Below, piece after piece: positions 1 to 7,226 of a stretch of 43,778 nucleotides of DNA (positions within the stretch are counted from its first letter, which is position 1; each line of letters begins with the position of its first letter). The DNA comes from Candidatus Aegiribacteria sp. (GTDB lineage: Bacteria > Fermentibacterota > Fermentibacteria > Fermentibacterales > JCC-6), in the NCBI GenBank assembly GCA_013138965.1, contig WTBT01000106.1, positions 1 to 43,778 on the forward strand, written 5' to 3'. The position numbers and the translations under genes are program-made. The notes under the pieces are model-generated. The model was not told the DNA's origin. It saw only the letters and a program-made list of their open reading frames with translations, and ran no database searches.

Positions 1-2
1 AA

Positions 3-215
3 TGTGATCCTTTGTATGGAGAGTCATTAAGAAAAGAGTATCAACATATTGCACCTGGATATTATTTGAATAAGGAACACTGGAACTCTGTTAATTTAGA
101 TGGTGATGTGCCGGATGAGGTGTTAAAACAGATGATTGATATGTCATATGATCTGGTTGTAAAAACCTTCAGTAAAAAGAAGCAGAGAGCAGAGGGCTTA
201 CTCAGGAAGACGTAG
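3..215 (+). CDS. MmcQ/YjbR-like protein, 3' end only
   Basis: The reading frame is open from the first codon of the window to a TAG at 213-215, so the gene enters from the left and only about 70 C-terminal residues are visible. The segment has the pattern PGYYLNKEHWNSV followed by DGDVPDEVLKQMIDMSYDLV, which is the conserved end of the MmcQ/YjbR (DUF419) family: small proteins of about 115 residues with a double-wing fold related to DNA-binding folds. Their biochemical role is not settled. The TTG at 12 is an internal codon, because Cys-Asp-Pro codons precede it in frame and fit the family. The last residues (KKKQRAEGLLRKT) are a basic tail. An IS91 remnant begins within about 30 bases downstream. 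Family assignment is from recognised motifs only. Confidence 0.8.
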   Translation, partial: CDPLYGESLRKEYQHIAPGYYLNKEHWNSVNLDGDVPDEVLKQMIDMSYDLVVKTFSKKKQRAEGLLRKT

Positions 216-242
216 CGAGGGAGATCAAGGCATATCGCAGTG

Positions 243-889
243 CCAAGTAGCCCTCTGTACAGCATAAACAATCGCATCCTGCTCGAAGAGGAAGTCATTA
301 GACCTCGCGATCTTCCTTGAAGAGGAACTCTTCAGATCGGTTCCCCACCGGCACTGGGTATGGAGTGTTCCGAAAATGCTCAGGCTGTATTTCATGCATC
401 ACAGAAAGCTTCTGCCAAAGCTCTGCGGATGCGCCTGGGACTCACTCACGATATTTCTTCATGAAGCTTTTGATCGCAGGGATGTTTTTCCCGGTGGTAT
501 CCTCGTGCTGCAGACCTTCGGTGGCATGGCCAACTGGAATCCCCATGCCCATGCACTGATTACAGACACCTGCCGGGACAGGGAAAGCAATTGCTATCCC
601 ATGCCAGGAACTTCGATGTTGCAGGTCCCCTGGAGTGGATTGCGAGAATAACCTTACACATCCCAAAGAAGGGAGCCAAGCAGGTTATTTACTACGGAGC
701 GTACAGCCAGGCATGGCGCGGCCGTGAACGACGCCAGGGTGACAGTACCGGCAGAAAAGGCGTATACTCAAACACCTCGATCTCTGGGAGGACCCCAGAC
801 CTCCGCCTGAGCCACTGGAACTTGTTTGTGATCCATGCGCGGACTACGTTCCATGGCAGGATGATGTTCCTGAAATAGAGGTCGGGTAA
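243..889 (+). pseudogene. IS91-type (Y2) transposase, degenerate
   Basis: Fragments of an IS91-family transposase lie in three frames in the correct order. Frame 3 near 243 gives PSSPLYSI. Frame 1 from about 304 gives FRSVPHRHWVWSVPKMLR, then KLLPKLCGCAWDSL and NWNPHAHALITD. Frame 3 from about 615 gives PLEWIARITLHIPKKG and IYYGAYSQAWRGRERRQG. Frame 2, 791-889, gives a proline-rich tail (PRPPPEPLELVCDPC) ending in TAA. These match the zinc-binding/Y2 transposase blocks (VPHRH.V.S.PK, N.HPH.HAL.TD, HIPNKG....YYG.YS). IS91 elements move by rolling-circle replication. At least two frame changes and the missing N-terminal zinc-finger region make it non-functional. The element ends were not located. 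Confidence 0.75.
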
Positions 890-1321
890 GCTCAGGCAAG
901 TTCGACTTCCGGGTGAGCGTGTGCTTTTTGGCGAATTTCAAGTGGGTATTTGTCGAAAAGGATATTTGATAGAGAGTATTTCAGGGAATACGGTCAGTTT
1001 CTGGTTGGGATTGAAGGCGTATCGGGACTATTGGCCCGTTTTGGAAACAGAGAACTGGATTTCTCAATGCTCGGCAACGGTATCCTTCATCTGCCTCTCG
1101 ACAACAACAACAGGCAGGACATCGAAGATATTACGCCGGAAGTGCCAGAACCATAGAAACTGACCTTGATGAATCAGTCAGTTCCGCCGGTTTCAATAAT
1201 CCATTCGGTGTACACTTGCACTACCGGGCACAGAGCGCCTCGAAATTCTAATTTCCTTCAAGTAGCAGCCAGCGCCAAAAATACGAGATTCTCCAGATTA
1301 TTCCCATACTCTTTCGAAAAT
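890..1321. other. Gene-poor stretch between two mobile-element remnants
   Basis: About 430 bases separate the IS91 remnant from the IS200-type left end. A 68-codon plus-strand frame at 950-1156 and a 72-codon frame at 1166-1384 are open, but I recognise no family, domain or ribosome-binding site for either, and the second runs straight through the REP-like palindrome. The stretch is most likely decayed sequence left by insertions and deletions. No RNA gene or convincing promoter was seen. Confidence 0.5.
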
Positions 1322-1355
1322 GAGGAGGGTCTAATTCCCCGCCCCTTGGGGCGTA
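1322..1355 (+). repeat. REP-like palindromic repeat, copy 1 (IS200-type left end)
   Basis: A 34-base unit with the core TTCCCCGCCCCTTGGGGCG, in which CGCCC and GGGCG pair around a CTTG loop. A second copy at 9449-9482 differs at only two of 34 positions. Here it sits 25 bases before an ATG whose first 18 codons look like the start of an IS200 TnpA, which is where the left-end hairpin of IS200-type elements lies. The identity as an IS200/RAYT end is inferred from this arrangement; the repeat itself is directly visible. Confidence 0.75.
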
Positions 1356-1380
1356 CAATCATTTTTTGTATTCTTGGTGT

Positions 1381-1500
1381 ATGAGTGAACATATTTACAA
1401 GAGTCATAATAAGTCGTTGCTAATGTATCATTTCCAGGTTGATGATGACCTCACCCCCAGCTCCAATACCTGGGCAGCGATAAAGTCGATGGGAATCTGA
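1381..1500 (+). pseudogene. IS200-type TnpA 5' stub joined to a secreted-protein tail
   Basis: An open frame of 39 codons starts at ATG 1381. Its first 18 residues (MSEHIYKSHNKSLLMYHF) match the N-terminus of IS200/IS605-family Y1 transposases, which typically begin MS..IHKSHNVS.LLYHLV. Right after this, where the HUH-domain sequence should continue, the frame changes to LTPSSNTWAAIKSMGI and stops at TGA 1498-1500. That tail resembles the end of the interrupted gene at 9092-9445 (SSWAFVKALF) and not a transposase. The simplest reading is a deletion that joined the 5' end of an insertion element to the 3' end of a resident gene. Neither half is likely to function. Confidence 0.65.
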
Positions 1501-1508
1501 GCCGGTAC

Positions 1509-2657
1509 CTACTCGGGAAGTTTCAATACTTTTGCGAACCCGGCAAGCAGTTCCTTTTCTGCCGTGCTTTTGTCAGCACCTGCTGAAAGCCTCTCTATAT
1601 CCGAGAAGATGTTCCGTCTGATTTCAATTGGAAGGCAGGAAGCTCGGTAAATGGATTTTTGCAGCCTCTTCTCCAGATCCAGAGAATTGGAGTTTCGTGC
1701 GAATTTGATTGCTTCGCTTGCTGCATCATCCCCAAAGGTTTTCTGAAGCAGCACCTGCTCCTGTTGATTGAGTTTGGCGTCCGCCAGAAAGAGCGCCAGT
1801 GTTCCCCACAGAACCGCTTCGAATGCAGCGGTCTCGTTTATTTTTGCAAGATGAAATCCACCAACAGCGGCAAGTTCCTTCTGGATCTTTTTCTCGAGTT
1901 TCTCCCATTCCAGAGGGGCTTTCCCCTTTTTTCCGGTGAATTCGTAGTACCGATCACTCATCTCGAACCAGAGGAGCGCTCGGACTCTTGAGGTGATCAC
2001 AGGATGTGTGGACAGCAGTTGATATTTCGACCCCCCCATATCAAGCAGTTCCCTTGCCTGATCAAGGTAAGTGGTCAGGTCGAATCTGATGTGTTTATCG
2101 CTCAATCCTGATGCCAGTTTCAGCATTCCCCTGAATGAGGATTCTGTTGAACCGCAGGATATAAAACCTACCCTGTCCGCGCTTATTTCCCTTGCTCTCG
2201 AAAGAGCAAGCAGGTTGAAATTTTCCAGTGGGGAACCCTCGGGTTTCGGCGGTGGATAGCGCAGGTGACCGAAAAGGGTGTGGGATATTTCATGGCCAAC
2301 GATGAATTTTATCTCGCTATTACTGAATCGTTCTATCAGGCCGGAACTGAGTGCAAGAGTCACCGTTCCTCCGAGCCCCTCACCGAAGCTGTAGGCCTGG
2401 CCCTCGGCAGAGCTGAAGACGTATCCTTCGATCGTTCGGTCGGGGATAAGCATCTTTCTAACATCCTCGATCATTTCAGCGATATCTGGAAAGAGTTCCC
2501 GTACGATGAGAACCGAATGGGACAGGTTCCGTCTTCTCACATCGATCTGCTGTTCTTCTATGTCTTCCTCGACGGAGCTGAAACCGTACTCCTCCAGGGA
2601 ATCATTACCGAACCTGAAATCCTCGATCTGAAGGGGCAGCTTACCCCGTTTCATCAC
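1509..2657 (-). CDS. M48-type zinc metallopeptidase with TerB-like tail
   Basis: 382 residues, last gene of the GrpE/Hsp70/TerB operon. It has the zinc-protease signature HEISH at residues 122-126 in the context FIVGHEISHTLFGHL, and the third ligand is probably Glu157 in REISADR, the E..AD motif of family M48 (Ste24/HtpX/Oma1 type). Unlike HtpX, it has no signal peptide or membrane segment, so it is predicted to be cytosolic. Residues about 275-380 (LWGTLALFLADAKLNQQEQ onward) are an all-helical segment resembling a TerB domain, like that of its upstream neighbour. The ATG overlaps the end of that gene by 17 bases and follows a GAAGG site, implying translational coupling. It may degrade or process clients delivered by the linked Hsp70; that is inference from context. 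Confidence 0.85.
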   Translation of the reverse strand: MMKRGKLPLQIEDFRFGNDSLEEYGFSSVEEDIEEQQIDVRRRNLSHSVLIVRELFPDIAEMIEDVRKMLIPDRTIEGYVFSSAEGQAYSFGEGLGGTVTLALSSGLIERFSNSEIKFIVGHEISHTLFGHLRYPPPKPEGSPLENFNLLALSRAREISADRVGFISCGSTESSFRGMLKLASGLSDKHIRFDLTTYLDQARELLDMGGSKYQLLSTHPVITSRVRALLWFEMSDRYYEFTGKKGKAPLEWEKLEKKIQKELAAVGGFHLAKINETAAFEAVLWGTLALFLADAKLNQQEQVLLQKTFGDDAASEAIKFARNSNSLDLEKRLQKSIYRASCLPIEIRRNIFSDIERLSAGADKSTAEKELLAGFAKVLKLPE

Positions 2658-3888
2658 TGCCTTCGAGAAGAGCCATTTCTTTGGCTATGAGTTCCTGCAT
2701 CTGCCGTGCCTGCGCCTGAATCTCAGGGTTGGAATGTGTGGCCAGAGCTCGCCACTTTCTGTTTCCCTGTCTGAGATGTTTCCTTTTCTGTTCGACTGTC
2801 CATGATTGTTTTATGCCGAGAATGGTATTGACATCCTCGGTTTCATGAATACTTACCGGAAGTATCTTATCAATCATGGTTCTGAAGCGATCACGGTCTA
2901 CTCCCAGACTCTCGGCGAGGGAGTAAACCAGGTTAAGCTCAATATCCATGGCTGTCCCGTCTGCGCTGGCCACCTTTAGACAGAGTTCGAGTATATCGTA
3001 CTTGTCTCCCATTGATGCAGCGGGAATAGGATTCATCTCTATCAGATCGTTGCAGAGATGAATGATATCTTCAGGAACTGCAGATCCGGAGGCCATCATT
3101 GCCAGTTCCACTGCATTGTTAAGTTTCTGCTTCACCTCCTGCTTCTGTGATTCAACGCTGCTCGCTATTCTCTTCTGTATCCAGTCCTTGACAACCCGGC
3201 CTTCGGTTCCTGCGAAATTCCCGTCCGCGGCACTTACCGAGACGGCCAGTTTCACTGCCAGTTCCGCAGTTCTGAGCCTGCTCTTCATATTGTCCAGATA
3301 CCCAGGCTGATTATTAACGAAAATTACTTCCGATTGCGCGCTGACCAGTACAGCACCGTTCAGAGCTGTCATGGAAACTGTAAACAGCAGCACCCTCTTA
3401 CCCCTTACGGGGAAGGTCAGGGTTTCAACTGGTATGGATAATAATGGCTGCCACTCGGAGAGAAGGGACATCATGTACGGCAGAATATCCATGGTTGAAG
3501 AGTAGAAAGCCGTTGTATCCTGATACTGAAGATTGTCCAGAGAACAGAGTACCGGCTTCTGGTCATCCCTGCCGTTTGTGATGTCAAAGAGTGTGATTGT
3601 TTTTAATACCGGACAGTTATCCATTGGGGCATTTATCTGACCCTGCATCTCAACTGTGAAAACCTTCAGTTTGATCTTATCGTAATCCTTCATCTCGGTG
3701 GAGACGTATGTCTGGAAGGAAATGGTTGATGCGGCAGGTCTCGGTTCGTTAACTGCATCCTTGCCCGATGATTTCTTCTCGTCTTCAGAATCTGCTACTG
3801 CTGCAACGATTCCAATAACTACAAAAAGCAGAACTATACCGCAGCAGATTGGAGGTGCCAGGGAACTGAGCATGAAAATCGCTATCAA
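2641..3888 (-). CDS. Membrane-anchored TerB-domain protein with degenerate J-like tail
   Basis: 415 residues. Residues about 4-31 form one hydrophobic segment (PPICCGIVLLFVVIGIVAAV), followed by a charged linker (SEDEKKSSGKDA) and a roughly 150-residue beta-rich region I do not recognise. Two TerB-like helical units follow: ELAVKLAVSVSAADGNFAGTEG and ILELCLKVASADGTAMDIE; the acidic ADG loops are typical of TerB/DjlA-type metal-binding domains. The last 60 residues (ILGIKQSWTVEQKRKHLRQ, then WRALATHSNPEIQAQA) resemble a J-domain, but the HPD tripeptide that stimulates Hsp70 ATPase is absent; HSNPE stands in its place. Membrane anchor, TerB and J is the layout of DjlA. It lies 9 bases after the Hsp70 stop and overlaps the M48 gene by 17 bases. 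Likely a membrane adaptor for the Hsp70. Confidence 0.75.
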   Translation of the reverse strand: MIAIFMLSSLAPPICCGIVLLFVVIGIVAAVADSEDEKKSSGKDAVNEPRPAASTISFQTYVSTEMKDYDKIKLKVFTVEMQGQINAPMDNCPVLKTITLFDITNGRDDQKPVLCSLDNLQYQDTTAFYSSTMDILPYMMSLLSEWQPLLSIPVETLTFPVRGKRVLLFTVSMTALNGAVLVSAQSEVIFVNNQPGYLDNMKSRLRTAELAVKLAVSVSAADGNFAGTEGRVVKDWIQKRIASSVESQKQEVKQKLNNAVELAMMASGSAVPEDIIHLCNDLIEMNPIPAASMGDKYDILELCLKVASADGTAMDIELNLVYSLAESLGVDRDRFRTMIDKILPVSIHETEDVNTILGIKQSWTVEQKRKHLRQGNRKWRALATHSNPEIQAQARQMQELIAKEMALLEGSDETG

Positions 3889-3897
3889 GGTTGCCTC

Positions 3898-5460
3898 CTA
3901 TTCGACCTGGAAAACCTGAAGGCTGGACCTTCTTCGCTCCACTTCGGACTGGGACATCTGCCCCGCCTGTGTGTCTATGTCCATTTCAAGCTTCCTGCCT
4001 GACTCCTCATCCTCGAATACGCAGTGCATTCTCTGGTTGGTATCGTAACTGTAGCGAACCTTGACCGGCTTGCCGACATCCCTGTTGGGCGGAAGATCAA
4101 GGTGGCCGATGGATACGATATTCACAAGGTCGGGATCAATGCTTTCAATGACATGCTGGGTAACTTTGGCTTCTATCTGTATCTGACCCTTCGCGGCAGT
4201 GTAGTAGGTTCTTTCAACCTGGCACGGCAGTGTTGTATTCTTCGGGATAAGAACATCATTCGCTAGAATCTGTCTTCCAGTCTCCTCATCGATGGTTGCG
4301 ATAATAGTTCCATAACAGTGTCCGCACACTTCCTTGAGCTTGATATCTCCAAGTCCTGCAGCTACTCCGCTTGGAACTCTGGATGCATCCTGTTCCATCA
4401 GCTTCAGCCCGGCATGGAGAGCAGCCCCCAGGGCAACGCATTCATCCGCATTCACTGCAACTGTCGGGGGTTTACCGAACATCTTCTCGAGCCTCTTCTG
4501 AATAACAGGTATCCTGGTGCTTCCTCCCACAAGCAGTACCCTATCAATCTGATTCGGTTTGAGTTCGGCTTCATCGAGCACATCCTCCACAAGCATGTCT
4601 ATCCTGGCTGTAAGGGGTGAGATCAGTTCCTCGAACTTCTCCCTGCTTAATTCGTACTTGAAACTTCCTTCTTCTCCCACCAGAAGTGTTTTCACAGATG
4701 GACGCTTTGAAAGAGACTTTTTGGCGTCTTCAGCCTCTATCTCGTACCTTGCCCGGTCTTCCGGGGTTGGAAAGAGATCTCCCTTCTTCTCTATGCTGTA
4801 TACATCCTTAAAATTCTCTAGAATTTTCTCGTCGAACTCGTATCCGCCCAGTTGATGATCACCGGTGGAACAGACGATGTCGATTTTTTTACCGTGAACA
4901 TTCATCACGGTTACGTCAAAAGTGCCACCACCCAGATCGAACACCAGTATCTTTCCCGATACATCGTGCTCTGATGCGTAGAACAGCGCTGCAGCCGTTG
5001 GTTCATTAACTATTCCTATTACGTTAAGACCGGCCATCTTACCCGCATCCATCGTCGCCTTCCGTCGGATTTCATCGAAATAGGCCGGAACCGTAATGAC
5101 AACATCGGAGATTTCGCCCACCTGCTTTGAGCATTCTTCTTTCAGCTTGCGAAGAATAAGTGATGAGAGTTCAGCGGGAGTCCACTTCTTTCCCATTACT
5201 TCCTGGGGGTAGAAAGAATCCCCCATGTACCGCTTAACCCACCGGGCTGACCGTGTGACATCGTCAGCTCTGGCATTAATGGCTTCGTGTCCCACAAGTA
5301 CAGTATCCTGAGTGTCATCGGGGAAATAGATTGCTGAGGGTGTGATCCGTTCACCATCGGAGTTCGGAACCGTTTCAGGTTTCCCGATGCTGTTGAGAAT
5401 AGCCAATCCCGAAAAGGTTGTTCCCAGATCTATGCCTGCAATATTACTCAATGTCATCAC
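3898..5460 (-). CDS. Hsp70/DnaK-like chaperone without C-terminal lid
   Basis: 520 residues. The N-terminal actin-like ATPase is intact in its main motifs: phosphate 1 (GIDLGTTFSGLAIL, with FSG instead of the usual NSC of DnaK), EPTAAALFYA, phosphate 2 (VFDLGGGTFDVTVM) and the adenosine motif (LLVGGSTRIPVIQ). From about residue 385 a beta-rich substrate-binding segment follows, but its start (VCGHCYGTIIATID) departs from the DVTPLSLGIE region of housekeeping DnaK. The protein ends shortly after, at about residue 520, against about 640 for DnaK, so the helical lid and acidic tail are missing. It overlaps the upstream GrpE-like gene by 17 bases and is followed 9 bases on by the TerB protein. 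It is therefore best read as a specialised Hsp70 with its own exchange factor, not the housekeeping DnaK. Confidence 0.9.
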   Translation of the reverse strand: MMTLSNIAGIDLGTTFSGLAILNSIGKPETVPNSDGERITPSAIYFPDDTQDTVLVGHEAINARADDVTRSARWVKRYMGDSFYPQEVMGKKWTPAELSSLILRKLKEECSKQVGEISDVVITVPAYFDEIRRKATMDAGKMAGLNVIGIVNEPTAAALFYASEHDVSGKILVFDLGGGTFDVTVMNVHGKKIDIVCSTGDHQLGGYEFDEKILENFKDVYSIEKKGDLFPTPEDRARYEIEAEDAKKSLSKRPSVKTLLVGEEGSFKYELSREKFEELISPLTARIDMLVEDVLDEAELKPNQIDRVLLVGGSTRIPVIQKRLEKMFGKPPTVAVNADECVALGAALHAGLKLMEQDASRVPSGVAAGLGDIKLKEVCGHCYGTIIATIDEETGRQILANDVLIPKNTTLPCQVERTYYTAAKGQIQIEAKVTQHVIESIDPDLVNIVSIGHLDLPPNRDVGKPVKVRYSYDTNQRMHCVFEDEESGRKLEMDIDTQAGQMSQSEVERRRSSLQVFQVE

Positions 5461-6172
5461 TTCCTTCAGATTGTTTTTCGTAGAGTTTTACTTTTGCGGG
5501 GCGAATAAGCTTTTGATGTTCGTCACTGATGTAATACAAATAACCCGGATTCACCACCTGCGATATATCTCCTGGTACTCCCTTTTCACAGGGATCTTTG
5601 CCAACAACTTCCGCTATTTTCTCCTGCCCTGAATAAGGAGTATCAACCTCGGGTTTAAACTGTTCTATACCGCTTCCATCCAGAGCGAACACAAGCTGGT
5701 CGTATATCATCTCCAGATCCTGACGGTGCGCATCAGTTGCTTCTTTTAGGCTGTTCGTGCGTTTTTCTATATCATCAATGCACCTTATTATCCGCTGACA
5801 GAAATTCTTTAATACGGTCCAGTCGTATCCGTCCTGGAATCTCTTGACCATGTTCTGCTGTTTTGCGAGATAATCCCTCAGACTCGATACCTGAGAGAGA
5901 ATATCCGCTGCAGAGTTGTCAGAGCGCTTTGCGCAGTCTCCCGCCGATCTGAGGGCTGCGAGTATATCGAGCTTCTGTTTTTCAAGTTCTGTCTGCAGCA
6001 GTTCGTGTATATCAGCTATCTGGCTTTTCGTGTCGTTCATCAGATTACGCAGATCCTTGGTGTTTTTCTTGAACATGTTTTGCAGATTCTTAGACAATTC
6101 CTTGAACTGCTTCGCGGAAAGCGCAGCTTCTACCTTCCCGGATTTTCCAGTCTTCCCTGATTTGCCGGCCAT
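5444..6172 (-). CDS. GrpE-like nucleotide exchange factor
   Basis: 242 residues and first gene of the operon. A lysine/glycine-rich start (MAGKSGKTGKSGK) leads into a long helical, probably coiled-coil region (about 20-130). A GrpE-type four-helix segment follows (FQDGYDWTVLKNFCQRIIR, CIDDIEKRTNS, DLEMIYDQLVFALDGSGIE), then a beta domain ending VVNPGYLYYISDEHQKL and IRPAKVKLYE, corresponding to the GY......L.RPA.V.V motif at the end of GrpE. Sequence divergence is high, so this is a paralogue dedicated to the linked Hsp70 and not the cell's main GrpE. The ATG has a good ribosome-binding site, AGAGAGGA at 6179-6186 on this strand, six bases away. GrpE releases ADP and substrate from Hsp70; the assignment rests on the C-terminal motif plus context. 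Confidence 0.75.
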   Translation of the reverse strand: MAGKSGKTGKSGKVEAALSAKQFKELSKNLQNMFKKNTKDLRNLMNDTKSQIADIHELLQTELEKQKLDILAALRSAGDCAKRSDNSAADILSQVSSLRDYLAKQQNMVKRFQDGYDWTVLKNFCQRIIRCIDDIEKRTNSLKEATDAHRQDLEMIYDQLVFALDGSGIEQFKPEVDTPYSGQEKIAEVVGKDPCEKGVPGDISQVVNPGYLYYISDEHQKLIRPAKVKLYEKQSEGSDDIE

Positions 6173-6403
6173 ATACTATCCTCTCTTATTACTGATGATG
6201 GTGAAGCGGAATCAGCACTGCTGCAGTAACCCTGCACAATCCGATCAAATCAAGGCTGTACCAGACGATTACTGATCAGCTATAATTGGATGATAATATT
6301 GAATTGTATCAGGTTCTGCCAATTCCTGAAAACCGAGAATCATGTCTGAACTTACCCATTCGCTCAGGATCTAATCGTAAAATCCTTAAAACAGTAATAA
6401 CTA

Positions 6404-6883
6404 TCAGGATACGGTAGAATTCCCACGCAGCATATCGATTGACTTGCAGAGAAGAAGGCTCAGTCCTGTTCCGCACATGAAGCCGGTTCCCACCTGAAGA
6501 AGAGGGGAAGCATTAATTACTTCAGTTAATTCCAGTAACCACTGCAATCCCATAATAAATGTAAAGAACAGGGAAGCCGGAACTAGAGCCTTCCATTTCA
6601 GTCTTTTCCGAAACAATGGGAAGAACAGAGCGCAACCGAGAATAATGGAAAGATATAATCCGCTGCATCTTACGCATACAGCAGCAGGTTGACCGAACAG
6701 AACAGGGCATCGATCCGCTGAACCATGACATAGTATCCTGTAAACAAAGCGTATGGAATCTGCAGTTCCGCCGTAAGAGAACCGCTCAAGGATTGGAGGC
6801 AGCAGACCGATCAGCCAGATTACCAGAAAGGACATTGCGATCAAGAAGGTCCACACTGGATAACGATCGTGTTTTATCTGCAA
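6404..6883 (-). CDS. DUF2085 membrane protein
   Basis: 159 residues with about four hydrophobic segments: TFLIAMSFLVIWLIGLLPPI at 13-32, LYLSIILGCALFFPLF, LVPASLFFTFIMGLQWLL, and a final weaker one near GTGFMCGTGLSLLLC. Between the first two lies the cysteine signature RILCHGSADRC followed by PAAVCVRCSGLY, which is the C(H/Q)..P.RC...G....VC.RC.G.Y pattern of DUF2085. The function of this family is unknown; the paired cysteines could bind a metal. The gene stands alone on the minus strand, about 230 bases from the start of the GrpE-like gene. I see no clear Shine-Dalgarno sequence before the ATG. Confidence 0.8.
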   Translation of the reverse strand: MQIKHDRYPVWTFLIAMSFLVIWLIGLLPPILERFSYGGTADSIRFVYRILCHGSADRCPVLFGQPAAVCVRCSGLYLSIILGCALFFPLFRKRLKWKALVPASLFFTFIMGLQWLLELTEVINASPLLQVGTGFMCGTGLSLLLCKSIDMLRGNSTVS

Positions 6884-7226
6884 TACTTGCTCCGGTTTTA
6901 TGCTTCTGCTGTCTAAGAGAAGGTGTTACATTTTATTCTCAACAGAGTGTTTCATGTTTGAACTGTTAGAAGAGAAATATACTCAGACCCAGGTGAAGAA
7001 GATGGCTTGAAGGGCTCGATCTTGCCGCGTAAGGACAGGACTCTGCAAAGTCCCATAAGATATAGAGAGTCTGTATTCCAACCAAAAATTGAATATTCGC
7101 GCTTCTTGACCACCTGAATTGCTGCGATTATTATAAAAGCGAGTGACTATCAGGAATCTTTCAGCGATTCGATTGCTATAAATTCGAGGAGCAAAAGATA
7201 CTTACCCAAATCGAAAGGAGCAATTC
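6884..7226. other. Divergent intergenic region
   Basis: About 340 bases between the minus-strand DUF2085 gene and the plus-strand secreted protein at 7227. I see no gene here. It contains one good sigma70-like promoter facing right (7106-7134) and the ribosome-binding site GAAAGGAG (7214-7221) just before ATG 7227. No repeat or RNA gene was recognised in the left half. Confidence 0.5.
7106..7134 (+). promoter_or_regulatory. Sigma70-like promoter for the 7227 gene
   Basis: TTGACC at 7106-7111 (five of six to TTGACA) and TATTAT at 7129-7134 (five of six to TATAAT) are separated by exactly 17 bases. It faces the secreted-protein gene and would give a leader of roughly 85 bases. The match is seen in sequence; activity is inferred. 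Confidence 0.6.

Noticed and set aside
950-1156. 68-codon plus-strand frame between the IS remnants
   Set aside because: No family recognised, no good ribosome-binding site and a decayed neighbourhood, so not called as a gene.
1166-1384. 72-codon frame running through the REP-like unit
   Set aside because: It reads through the palindrome, which explains the open frame; no protein family fits.
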